From NCBI GenBank assembly GCA_016215145.1, contig JACRLA010000194.1, forward strand, positions 1 to 9,145: DNA of 9,145 bases, in the 5' to 3' direction. A program made the translations under genes and the position numbers. Positions 1-4,927 of this stretch are shown here, piece after piece. Source of the DNA: Chloroflexota bacterium (GTDB lineage: Bacteria; Chloroflexota; Anaerolineae; Anaerolineales; VGOW01). Each line of letters begins with the position of its first letter. The stretch's first letter is position 1. The notes below the pieces were generated by a model. That model did no database searches and was not told where the DNA came from. It saw only the letters and a list, made by a program, of their open reading frames with translations.

Positions 1-26
1 CCGGTGAGGCTGGCTTCATTGGGCAT
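1..26 (-). CDS. First codons of the gene after parA, probably parB (partial)
   Basis: Only eight codons and part of a ninth are visible, reading M-P-N-E-A-S-L-T before the window edge. The start is well supported. A full Shine-Dalgarno GGAGGT (minus strand, 40-35) lies 8 nt upstream of the ATG, inside the end of parA, and the two genes overlap by 11 bp in different frames. A second ATG at 19-17 overlaps the parA stop as ATGA but lacks such a spaced ribosome site. The identity as the centromere-binding protein ParB is inferred only from the usual parA-parB order; nothing in the visible residues identifies the family. Confidence 0.5.
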
Positions 27-774
27 GGTGTATTACCTCCGCGAGTTGGCGATAGGCGCGCGCCCCGGCGCTATCAGGTTTGTAGGCGATCACCGATTGA
101 CTGGTGGCAGGTGATTCGGCAATCGCATTTTCATCCGGTATGACCATCTCAAACACTTTGTCTTCAAACACGCTTCGCAATTCAGCCACCACTTCTTTGG
201 AGTGCAATGAGTCGGCGCGATACATGGTGGCTAACACGCCTAACAGATCGAGATCGGGATTCATCTTTTTGTGAATCAGCCACACGGTTTCGAGCAAGGC
301 GCGCACGGTTCGCATCGAAAGGAATTGGCATTGAACCGGGATCAATAATTCTTTTGCCGCCACCAACGCATTCACCGTGAGCAGACCTAAACTGGGCGGC
401 GTGTCAATTAAAACGTAGTCGAGCGGAACTTGACCATTGGCTAATGCGTCACGCAATCGAAAAGGGGCGTTGGCTTTGTTGGCGAGAGTCACTTCTGCTG
501 TTGCCAGATCAACACTGCCCGGCAAGAGATGAAGGTTGGGCGAGAGGTTACGCAAACACGAGGCGAGTGAGGCATCGCGCGTGAGCAGTGTAAATGTAGT
601 GCGCGTGATGCTGTGCGGGTCGAGACCACAACTGGCAGTCAGGGCAGACTGCGGATCGAGATCGATCATCAGCACTTGCGCGCCGCGTTCTGCCAGCGCT
701 GCCCCCAAGTTAAATGTAGTGGTGGTCTTACCCACGCCACCTTTTTGGTTAGCAATAGCAATTTGTCGTGTCAT
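16..774 (-). CDS. parA: ParA/Soj chromosome-partitioning ATPase
   Basis: A 252-residue Soj-type ParA, the usual length for chromosomal members. ParA is an ATP-dependent DNA-binding protein that acts with ParB-parS to segregate origins. Visible motifs are the deviant Walker A KGGVGKTT at residues 11-18 with the signature lysine K11, Walker A' DLDPQ at 38-42, and Walker B around 120-127 with D124 in LIDTPP. The frame is open 37 codons further upstream to 885, but that extension is encoded by a heptamer repeat block and has no family similarity. The ATG at 774 puts the first strand (TRQIAIANQKGG) where it belongs. No Shine-Dalgarno precedes this ATG, while a -10 element ends 9 nt before it, so the message may be nearly leaderless. 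The stop overlaps the next gene by 11 bp, suggesting translational coupling. It is divergent from rpmH. Confidence 0.95.
   Translation of the reverse strand: MTRQIAIANQKGGVGKTTTTFNLGAALAERGAQVLMIDLDPQSALTASCGLDPHSITRTTFTLLTRDASLASCLRNLSPNLHLLPGSVDLATAEVTLANKANAPFRLRDALANGQVPLDYVLIDTPPSLGLLTVNALVAAKELLIPVQCQFLSMRTVRALLETVWLIHKKMNPDLDLLGVLATMYRADSLHSKEVVAELRSVFEDKVFEMVIPDENAIAESPATSQSVIAYKPDSAGARAYRQLAEVIHHAQ
35..40 (-). promoter_or_regulatory. Strong ribosome binding site for the gene downstream of parA
   Basis: On the minus strand GGAGGT is followed by 8 nt (AATACACC) and then ATG at 26. It lies inside the last codons of parA and decides the start of the next gene. It is the best Shine-Dalgarno match I found in the window, in contrast to parA itself, yidD and jag, which have none. 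Confidence 0.7.
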
Positions 775-783
775 CGCGAAGAA

Positions 784-811
784 AGTATAGCATGAAAAGA
801 ATGTAGAGCAA
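784..811 (-). promoter_or_regulatory. Candidate parA promoter, near-leaderless
   Basis: Reading the minus strand, TTGCTC (811-806), a 16-nt spacer and TATACT (789-784) form a sigma70-like promoter. The ATG of parA begins 9 nt after the -10 box. Transcription starting about 7 nt past the -10 would leave a leader of only a few bases, which agrees with the absence of a Shine-Dalgarno. The -10 matches the consensus at 5 of 6 positions. The -35 is weak, matching only in TTG. Confidence 0.5.
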
Positions 812-841
812 TTCGGTAATGAAACAAAATCACAAGAGGAA

Positions 842-904
842 AAATCCCAAATCCCAACTTCCAAAATCCCAAACCTAAAATTCAAACTTCAAAACTCAAA
901 CTTC
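842..904. repeat. Degenerate heptamer array, AAAYYYC type
   Basis: The stretch breaks into 7-bp words such as AAATCCC (842-848 and 849-855), AACTTCC (856-862), AAAATTC (877-883), AAACTTC (884-890 and 898-904) and AAAACTC (891-897). An 8+6 slip occurs at 863-876. Words vary in the pyrimidine part while the A run keeps the phase. On the minus strand the block is open and yields a spurious hydrophobic leader to ParA. It is followed, after a 13-bp spacer, by the next heptamer array. Confidence 0.75.
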
Positions 905-917
905 AAACGGAACGGCT

Positions 918-1032
918 CGTATATCGCTTATCGCATATGGCGTATCGCGTATGGTGTATCGCATATCACGCCATCTGCTATCCGCCATCTGCCATTCGCC
1001 ATCTGCCATCCGCCATCTGCTATTTGCTAATT
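918..1032. repeat. Two adjoining heptamer arrays (NGYNTAT and GCYATYY types)
   Basis: From 918 to 966 there are seven in-phase 7-bp words ending in TAT, for example CGCATAT (932 and 960), CGCGTAT (946) and GGCGTAT (939). After three bases, 970-1032 holds nine more words, in which GCCATCT (970, 984, 998, 1012) alternates with GCTATCC, GCCATTC, GCCATCC and GCTATTT. The result is a 14-bp higher-order repeat built from heptamers. The end of the array contributes the -35 region of the rpmH promoter. No ORF of plausible protein character covers it. Confidence 0.85.
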
Positions 1033-1053
1033 CGTCATTCCGTCGGGTATAAT
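1024..1053 (+). promoter_or_regulatory. Promoter of the rpmH operon
   Basis: TATAAT, a perfect -10, lies at 1048-1053, preceded by GGG. TTGCTA at 1024-1029 is the best -35 (4 of 6) with an 18-nt spacer. The predicted start near 1060 gives a leader of about 75 nt before rpmH. The -35 hexamer overlaps the last units of the heptamer array, so array changes could alter promoter strength. The -10 is the strongest sigma70-type match I noticed in the window. Confidence 0.7.
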
Positions 1054-1090
1054 GCCGTCCGCAGTAGCAAATTTATATTGCAATTGACTC

Positions 1091-1116
1091 TGCGGCTCCG
1101 ATGAGCCGCAATTTTT
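1091..1116 (+). terminator. Terminator-like hairpin in the rpmH leader (possible attenuator)
   Basis: TGCGGCTC (1091-1098) pairs perfectly with GAGCCGCA (1103-1110) around a CGAT loop, and is followed by ATTTTT (1111-1116). This GC-rich 8-bp stem plus T run lies between the promoter and the rpmH ribosome site (AAGGA, 1121-1125). It could end upstream transcription or attenuate the operon. The T run is short at five bases. No convincing antiterminator was found by eye. Confidence 0.5.
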
Positions 1117-1135
1117 GAGTAAGGACACCCTTGAA

Positions 1136-1336
1136 ATGCCGAAGAGAACCTATCAACCCAAAATTCGCCGCCGCGTGCGCGTGCATGGTTTCCGCCAACG
1201 CATGAAGACCGCCGATGGTCGAAACGTTTTAAAAGCGCGACGCTTGCGCGGGCGACATCAGTTAGCGAAGAAGAGCAACAACCGCGTGAAGAAAGTTAAT
1301 TGGAACGAAACTAAAGGCAGCAGCCGGACGAAGTAG
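1136..1336 (+). CDS. rpmH: Large ribosomal subunit protein bL34, C-terminally extended
   Basis: A 66-residue, very basic protein of the 50S subunit. The N-terminal part carries the L34 signature: KRTYQPK near residues 3-9, the HGFRQRM segment, then DGRNVLKARRLRGRHQL. Typical L34 ends at about 44-47 residues; here a further ~20-residue lysine- and asparagine-rich tail (from KKSNNRVKK onward) is present. The frame opens at a TTG at 1115, but the ATG at 1136 starts the family-conserved sequence and has AAGGA 10 nt upstream at 1121-1125. It is the first gene of the plus-strand cluster and is followed by rnpA after 111 bp, the classic rpmH-rnpA order. The tail is compatible with a lineage-specific extension. 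It has no heptamer pattern. Confidence 0.95.
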   Translation: MPKRTYQPKIRRRVRVHGFRQRMKTADGRNVLKARRLRGRHQLAKKSNNRVKKVNWNETKGSSRTK

Positions 1337-1376
1337 CGCTGTCGCAGAGATGTCTCATAACTTCCGCGTTTTGACA

Positions 1377-1437
1377 ACACCTGACAGGTCTTTCCGAATT
1401 TAACACCTGTCAAGTTTTAAGCAGACCTGTCAGGTGT
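1377..1437. repeat. Inverted repeat with three copies of an ACACCTGWCA motif before rnpA
   Basis: ACACCTGACAGGTCT (1377-1391) and AGACCTGTCAGGTGT (1423-1437) are exact reverse complements over 15 bp. A third, partial copy ACACCTGTCAA lies between them at 1403-1413. Each copy contains a small palindrome, ACCTG-N-CAGGT or a variant. In RNA the right arm can pair with either the left arm or, over at least 7 bp, the middle copy. The right arm contains AGGTG (1432-1436), the only Shine-Dalgarno-like sequence before rnpA, so both foldings would hide it. It may also simply be a dispersed palindromic repeat. Confidence 0.75.
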
Positions 1438-1447
1438 GGCGCGAAGT

Positions 1448-1798
1448 ATGCTCACACTTAAAGCCACAACCGATTTCCAGCGGGTGCGCCGCGAAGGACA
1501 ATCATGGTCTCACCCGCTGGTTGTTTTAACAGCCTGCCCCAATGATCGCAATGAAACGCGGCTCGGCATTACAGCAAGCAAAAGTGTCGGCGGCGCCATT
1601 GCCCGCAATCGCGCCAAGCGCCGCTTGCGAGAAGCCATGCGGCGCAAAGAAAAAGAATCCGGCATCAGCGGCGGATGGGATATTGTTTTGATCGCTCGCA
1701 CGCCATTGGTCAAAGCAGAATGGCGTAAAGTGGTTGACGCGCTAAATGGTTTGATGCAAAGATCGCAGATAGCGGATGGCGTGATACGTGATGAGTGA
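1448..1798 (+). CDS. rnpA: Ribonuclease P protein component
   Basis: The protein subunit of RNase P, which helps the catalytic RNA mature tRNA 5' ends; 116 residues, normal for the family. Visible features are the N-terminal DFQRVRREG segment (residues 9-17), a central strand region with RLGITASKSVGGA, and the diagnostic RNR helix IARNRAKRRLREA at 51-63. The start at ATG 1448 gives the usual short M-L-x-L-K beginning, with AGGTG 11 nt upstream. A GTG at 1436 would add four residues but lies inside the inverted repeat. The last 12 residues (from R105) are encoded by a heptamer array that runs through the stop codon into the yidD leader, so this tail is probably repeat-derived and not conserved. 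The stop overlaps a GTG in the yidD frame. Confidence 0.95.
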   Translation: MLTLKATTDFQRVRREGQSWSHPLVVLTACPNDRNETRLGITASKSVGGAIARNRAKRRLREAMRRKEKESGISGGWDIVLIARTPLVKAEWRKVVDALNGLMQRSQIADGVIRDE

Positions 1799-1839
1799 TA
1801 CGTGATAAGCCATTTGCCATAAGCGATATGCCATTTGCC
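1760..1839. repeat. Heptamer array spanning the rnpA 3' end and the yidD leader
   Basis: Eleven in-phase 7-bp words run from 1760 to 1836, starting AGATCGC, AGATAGC, GGATGGC. Next come GTGATAC at 1781 and 1795 with GTGATGA and GTGATAA variants, then GCCATTT at 1809 and 1830 with GCCATAA and GCGATAT. GTGATAC is the reverse complement of a rotation of the CACGTAT word seen at 4046-4059. GCCATTT belongs to the same class as the GCCATCT words at 970-1018. The array codes for the end of RnpA, contains its stop, and occupies the region where a yidD ribosome site would be expected. Confidence 0.85.
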
Positions 1840-1842
1840 AGC

Positions 1843-2052
1843 ATGAAACGCCTTGTTCTCGGTCTGATCCGCTTTTACAAACGCTTCGTCTCACCGTTTC
1901 TCCCGCCCAGCTGTATCTACTATCCCACTTGCTCCGAATACACGTATCAGGCAATTGAGAAGTATGGAATCCTGCGCGGCAGTGGGATGGGCTTTCTGCG
2001 TATTCTGCGCTGCAACCCATTCGCGCGCGGCGGGCACGATCCCGTTCCTTGA
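1843..2052 (+). CDS. yidD: YidD family membrane protein insertion efficiency factor
   Basis: A short basic protein of 69 residues that in other bacteria assists YidC-dependent membrane insertion. It shows the family pattern: an N-terminal amphipathic segment LIRFYKRFVSPFL (residues 8-20), then PSCIYYPTCSEY with C24 and C30, an alpha-helical YQAIEKYG, and the C-terminal RILRCNPFARGG-DPVP block with C57. The ATG at 1843 fits the homologous start. An in-frame ATG at 1828 and a GTG at 1795 that overlaps the rnpA stop would add 5 or 16 residues, but these are encoded by the heptamer array and look non-native. None of the three starts has a Shine-Dalgarno, so coupling to rnpA is possible. The family is certain, the start is not. 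Confidence 0.92.
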   Translation: MKRLVLGLIRFYKRFVSPFLPPSCIYYPTCSEYTYQAIEKYGILRGSGMGFLRILRCNPFARGGHDPVP

Positions 2053-2057
2053 GTTAT

Positions 2058-2095
2058 AAACTTCCGATGTGCTTCGCACGAGACATCGGAAGTTT
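2058..2095. other. Perfect 13-bp inverted repeat between yidD and the PQQ lipoprotein gene
   Basis: AAACTTCCGATGT (2058-2070) and ACATCGGAAGTTT (2083-2095) are exact reverse complements around a 12-nt loop, which can form a small nested GTGC/GCAC stem. No T run follows, so it is not a standard intrinsic terminator. It ends 3 bp before the AGGAG ribosome site of the next gene, so it could act as an mRNA processing or stabilising hairpin, or be a dispersed palindromic element. Confidence 0.65.
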
Positions 2096-2115
2096 CATAG
2101 GAGTTACTGAATTAA

Positions 2116-3174
2116 ATGATTCACAAGATTCGTCAATGGTGGTTGCTCGGCTCGCTGTTCGCGCTATTGGTCAGCGCGTGCGGTGCCGCTCCGGCGCAAT
2201 CGTGGCCCGGACTCGCCGCGTCATCCGACACCGTCTACATTGCCTTTGGAGCAAACGTCTTCGCGCTTAACATCGCCGATGGATTGCCGCGTTGGAAATT
2301 CCCCGCCGAAGGGAGCGGCGAGTTCTTCTCTGACCCGGTCTTGGATGGCGACGCGCTCTATGTCACCTCTTACAACAAATCGGCTTACGCCATTGAGGCA
2401 AAAACCGGCAAACAGATTTGGGAATTTAAGGGATCGAAAGATCGCTTAATCGCCGCGCCTGCCATCTCAGGGGATGCCGTCTACATCGCCTCAGCCGACA
2501 ACAACCTTTATGCCTTAAGCAAAAAGGGTGAACTCAAGTGGACGTTCACCGCCAAGAACGGTTTATGGTCGGCGCCCGCTGTTACAGATAAAGTTGTCTA
2601 CATCTCTTCGATGGACCATTCGATCTATGCCGTGGATGCTAGTAATGGAAAGACGCTGTGGTCTGTAGAACTTAATGGCGCGCTTGCCGGCACGCCGACT
2701 CTCAGCAAAGAGACTCTCTACGTTGGCACGTTGAGCGACACACTCTATGCTCTTGATGCCGCAAACGGCAGAGAGAAGTGGAAAGTGAAAAGTGAGGGCT
2801 GGGTGTGGGGCAGCGCAGTGGTTGACGGCAACACCTTGTACTTCGGCGATCTCAAAGGTTCGATCTTCTCCGTGAACACATCCGATGGAAAAGTTAATTG
2901 GAAGCAACAGCTTGGCAGCGCGGTGCGCGGCGCGCCCGTGGTGGTCGGCGACAAATTATTTGTGACTGCCGAAGACGGATTAGCCTTCGCTTTGAAATCT
3001 TCCGACGGCTCAACTCTGTGGAAGAAATCCATTGACGATGAAAACGCCGATCGTCTGTTGGGCAACCCGTTGGTCGTCAACGACTTGGTGGTGATCGCTC
3101 CCATTTACGCCAAGAACTGGTTGTATGCTTTGAACATCAATGATGGAACCACCAAATGGTTCTTCAAACCGTAG
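2116..3174 (+). CDS. PQQ-like beta-propeller lipoprotein (BamB-like fold)
   Basis: A 352-residue predicted surface lipoprotein. Residues 1-22 are a lipoprotein signal: KIRQ, a hydrophobic core, and lipobox V-S-A-C with C22 as the lipidated residue. The rest is eight repeats about 40 residues apart with the PQQ-repeat form (V/L)Y(I/V)...(L/Y)A(L/I)...G...W, at roughly 40-62, 81-104, 122-144, 161-184, 201-224, 241-264, 281-304 and 325-350. Eight repeats match a closed eight-bladed propeller, as in BamB and quinoprotein dehydrogenases. No enzymatic domain is present, so cofactor binding is not implied. AGGAG lies 12 nt upstream. Its stop codon overlaps the yidC ribosome site and the gap is 9 bp, so the two are co-expressed. 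A role with YidC in handling exported proteins is inference from position alone. Confidence 0.88.
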   Translation: MIHKIRQWWLLGSLFALLVSACGAAPAQSWPGLAASSDTVYIAFGANVFALNIADGLPRWKFPAEGSGEFFSDPVLDGDALYVTSYNKSAYAIEAKTGKQIWEFKGSKDRLIAAPAISGDAVYIASADNNLYALSKKGELKWTFTAKNGLWSAPAVTDKVVYISSMDHSIYAVDASNGKTLWSVELNGALAGTPTLSKETLYVGTLSDTLYALDAANGREKWKVKSEGWVWGSAVVDGNTLYFGDLKGSIFSVNTSDGKVNWKQQLGSAVRGAPVVVGDKLFVTAEDGLAFALKSSDGSTLWKKSIDDENADRLLGNPLVVNDLVVIAPIYAKNWLYALNINDGTTKWFFKP

Positions 3175-3183
3175 GATAACACT

Positions 3184-4008
3184 ATGTGGAATGCTCTCAT
3201 CCTGTACCCGTTTACCAATGCCCTGCTGTTGCTCTATTCTGTCGTCGGCAATAGTTTCACGCTGGCGATTGTAATTTTCACCGTGTTGATCCGTTTGGTG
3301 ACGATCCCCCTCACCGTGTGGGCGCAGAAGAATCAACAACGCATGACCGAGATGCAGCCGGTGATGAAAGAGCTGCAAGAGAAATACAAAGATCAGCCGC
3401 AGAAACTGCAAGAAGAAATGGCAAAGCTCGGTTTTGGACCGACGACGATGCTGGGCGGCTGTCTGCCGATGTTGTTACAGTTCCCGATCATGATCGGACT
3501 GTATCAATCCATCACGCACGTCATGGCGGTCTCCCCGTTGACTCTGATCGATCTGTATCACGCCATCTATCCCATCTTTCCAAATTTCGATCAGTTGATC
3601 CCGGTCAACAACCATTTCTTTTGGTTGAACCTGGCATTGCCCGACCCGTATTATGTGTTGCCGGCGCTGGTGGTTGCCACAACGTGGCTTTCGCAGCAAA
3701 TGGTTACACCGGCACCCGCGGCAGGCGGCGACGGTGGACAAGCGGCAGAGATGGCGCGCAGTATGAGCTTAAGCACGACGGTGGTGTTCGGGTTTATGTC
3801 GCTGCAATTTGCTTCCGGCTTGTCTATCTATTTTGTGGTATCGAACATAGCGACTGCCATACAATATGCGTGGACGAATGAGTATCAGCGCAAACGTATC
3901 ATCGCTTTCTTGAAGCGCGAGCCACTGCCCAAACCTGAAGTGAAAAAAGTGACGACGAGTAAAGGAAGCAAACCCGGCAAGGCGCTGAAAGCGGGAGCAA
4001 AAAAGTAG
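3184..4008 (+). CDS. yidC: YidC/Oxa1 family membrane protein insertase
   Basis: A 274-residue insertase of the short, Gram-positive-like YidC form, without the large periplasmic domain of E. coli YidC. It lacks a lipobox. Order: an N-terminal segment; TM1 around residues 25-45 containing the conserved groove arginine R37 in VLIRLVTIPL; a cytoplasmic helical hairpin about 48-88 rich in Q, E, K and M; TM2 with PMLLQFPIMIGLYQSI; a loop around 125-150; further membrane segments near 155-175 and 200-235; and a basic tail rich in K, S and G (about 248-274) suited to ribosome binding. AGGA (3173-3176) lies 7 nt upstream and overlaps the preceding stop. It is followed directly by a heptamer array and jag. 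Confidence 0.96.
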   Translation: MWNALILYPFTNALLLLYSVVGNSFTLAIVIFTVLIRLVTIPLTVWAQKNQQRMTEMQPVMKELQEKYKDQPQKLQEEMAKLGFGPTTMLGGCLPMLLQFPIMIGLYQSITHVMAVSPLTLIDLYHAIYPIFPNFDQLIPVNNHFFWLNLALPDPYYVLPALVVATTWLSQQMVTPAPAAGGDGGQAAEMARSMSLSTTVVFGFMSLQFASGLSIYFVVSNIATAIQYAWTNEYQRKRIIAFLKREPLPKPEVKKVTTSKGSKPGKALKAGAKK

Positions 4009-4010
4009 AT

Positions 4011-4059
4011 CGCATATCGCGTATAGCGTATCGCATATCACGCATCACGTATCACGTAT
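4011..4059. repeat. Heptamer array between yidC and jag
   Basis: Seven in-phase 7-bp words begin two bases after the yidC stop: CGCATAT (4011 and 4032), CGCGTAT (4018), AGCGTAT (4025), CACGCAT (4039) and CACGTAT (4046 and 4053). CGCATAT and CGCGTAT are identical to words in the 918-966 array. The array occupies nearly all of the 58-bp intergenic gap and ends 7 bp before the jag ATG, leaving no Shine-Dalgarno. Confidence 0.85.
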
Positions 4060-4066
4060 TTACTCT

Positions 4067-4723
4067 ATGTCTGATAACCGCACCTTCATTGAAATGATTG
4101 CGCCCACGGTGGATGAAGCCATCGCCGACGGGTTGCGCGACCTCGGCGTGAGTCGGGACGTGGTGGATATTGAAGTATTAGATGAAGGGGATGCTGTTGA
4201 AGGACGACGGGCGCGAGTCCGCCTCTCCATTAAAAACGAATCGGAGCCTCAAGACGCAACCGCGCAAGTAGCACGTCAGGCGCTACAGGAATTGTTAAAC
4301 AAGATGCGCGTACATGCTCACATCGTCGCTCAATGGGGCGAAGCGACGGAGGGTGAGGATCGCCCGCTTGTGTTGGATGTGGAAGGCGATGATCTCAGTT
4401 TATTAATTGGGCGACGCGGCGAAACGTTGGCGGCATTGCAATATATCCTGCGCTTGATCGTCAACAAGCAATTAAACACGATCACCAACATCATCGTAGA
4501 TGTTGAGAGCTACAAGAGCCGACGTGAGCAGCAATTGAAGCGCTTGGCGCAACGACTGGCAGAGCAAGCGACGCAACAACGGCGCACCCTATCGCTAGAA
4601 CCCATGCCAGCCAACGAGCGGCGGATTGTTCATTTGACGCTGCGCGACCACCCCGACGTGATCACCGAAAGTGTGGGAGAAGGCGAGTTCCGCAAAGTGA
4701 CCGTCGTTCCCAAGAAAAAATAA
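4067..4723 (+). CDS. jag: Jag/KhpB RNA-binding protein (Jag_N, KH, R3H)
   Basis: A 218-residue single-stranded nucleic-acid-binding protein of the Jag (KhpB, EloR) family. In other bacteria it binds many RNAs and influences cell elongation. Domains in order: an N-terminal Jag_N region around residues 5-52 (TVDEAIADGLRDLGVSRD start), a type II KH domain about 78-150 with the GxxG loop GRRG at 115-118, and a C-terminal R3H domain about 151-216 with R185-x3-H189 and the typical ending HPDVITESVGEG. It is compact: only about 25 residues link Jag_N to KH. It follows yidC as in most bacteria. The ATG at 4067 fits the family start but no ribosome site is visible, because the upstream region is a heptamer array. 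A strong terminator follows 9 bp after the stop. Confidence 0.95.
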   Translation: MSDNRTFIEMIAPTVDEAIADGLRDLGVSRDVVDIEVLDEGDAVEGRRARVRLSIKNESEPQDATAQVARQALQELLNKMRVHAHIVAQWGEATEGEDRPLVLDVEGDDLSLLIGRRGETLAALQYILRLIVNKQLNTITNIIVDVESYKSRREQQLKRLAQRLAEQATQQRRTLSLEPMPANERRIVHLTLRDHPDVITESVGEGEFRKVTVVPKKK

Positions 4724-4732
4724 ACTTTATCG

Positions 4733-4776
4733 AAAAGACCTCGCGGGTTTTTTGAAACCCGCGAGGTCTTTTTTTT
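4733..4776 (+). terminator. Intrinsic terminator of the rpmH-jag cluster
   Basis: Arms 4733-4750 and 4755-4772 are perfectly complementary over 18 bp (AAAAGACCTCGCGGGTTT and its reverse complement) with a TTTG loop. The T run continues to 4776. The GC core and eight T residues make it a strong Rho-independent terminator for jag. The right arm recurs at 4816-4834, so the hairpin may derive from a dispersed repeat. Confidence 0.9.
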
Positions 4777-4781
4777 ATAGA

Positions 4782-4808
4782 TTGCGCCGCAGTTGAACTG
4801 CGGCGCAA
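4782..4808. repeat. Near-perfect palindrome after the jag terminator
   Basis: TTGCGCCGCAGTT (4782-4794) and AACTGCGGCGCAA (4796-4808) are exact reverse complements separated by one base. As RNA it would form a GC-rich stem with a small loop. No T run follows at once. It lies between the terminator and a partial copy of the same terminator, suggesting a composite repeat element. Confidence 0.75.
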
Positions 4809-4815
4809 CAGCGAG

Positions 4816-4835
4816 AAACCCGCGAGGTCTTTTTT
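4816..4835. repeat. Second copy of the terminator right arm
   Basis: AAACCCGCGAGGTCTTTTT (4816-4834) repeats 4755-4773 exactly, 61 bp downstream, without its own left arm. It could pair with the left arm at 4733-4750 as an alternative. It points to duplication or insertion of a palindromic repeat family in this intergenic gap. Confidence 0.75.
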
Positions 4836-4901
4836 GTTGCAAGTGGCTTACAGAGAGTCCGGCTCGGCAATTGCTTTGCAATGCTCTCGGCAGACGGTGG
4901 A

Positions 4902-4910
4902 TGTTAGAAT
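4902..4910 (+). promoter_or_regulatory. Candidate extended -10 promoter of the signalling operon
   Basis: TGTTAGAAT is an extended -10 (TGN plus TAGAAT, 5 of 6). No good -35 stands at 16-18 bp. A start near 4917 would give a leader of about 11 nt to the ATG at 4928. No Shine-Dalgarno is seen in that leader. The remaining bases 4836-4901 contain a small ATTGC/GCAAT hairpin and nothing else I can name. Confidence 0.4.
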
Positions 4911-4927
4911 TATTTCCACTGAACACT

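Noticed and set aside
775..885. 37-codon N-terminal extension of ParA
   Set aside because: It is encoded largely by heptamer repeats and promoter sequence, has no family similarity, and places the Walker A motif far from the N-terminus.
918..1032. Possible oriC DnaA-box cluster (TTATCGCAT-like words)
   Set aside because: Words match TTATCCACA poorly, and the same heptamers recur inside the operon at 1760 and 4011, so a repeat explains them better. dnaA is not in the window.
842..1032. CRISPR array
   Set aside because: Units are 7 bp with no unique spacers, so there is no repeat-spacer alternation.
1781..1808. ParB parS-like site (ACGTG words near par genes)
   Set aside because: The parS core needs a CACGTG palindrome with flanking TTT/AAA-type arms; these words are tandem and not palindromic.
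2563..3104. Open reading frames on the minus strand inside the PQQ gene
   Set aside because: They are antisense shadows of a clear eight-blade coding frame, with no recognisable protein features.
4870..4888. Small ATTGC/GCAAT hairpin as a riboswitch or attenuator before the response regulators
   Set aside because: The stem is 5 bp and lies upstream of the candidate -10, so it would not be in the transcript.
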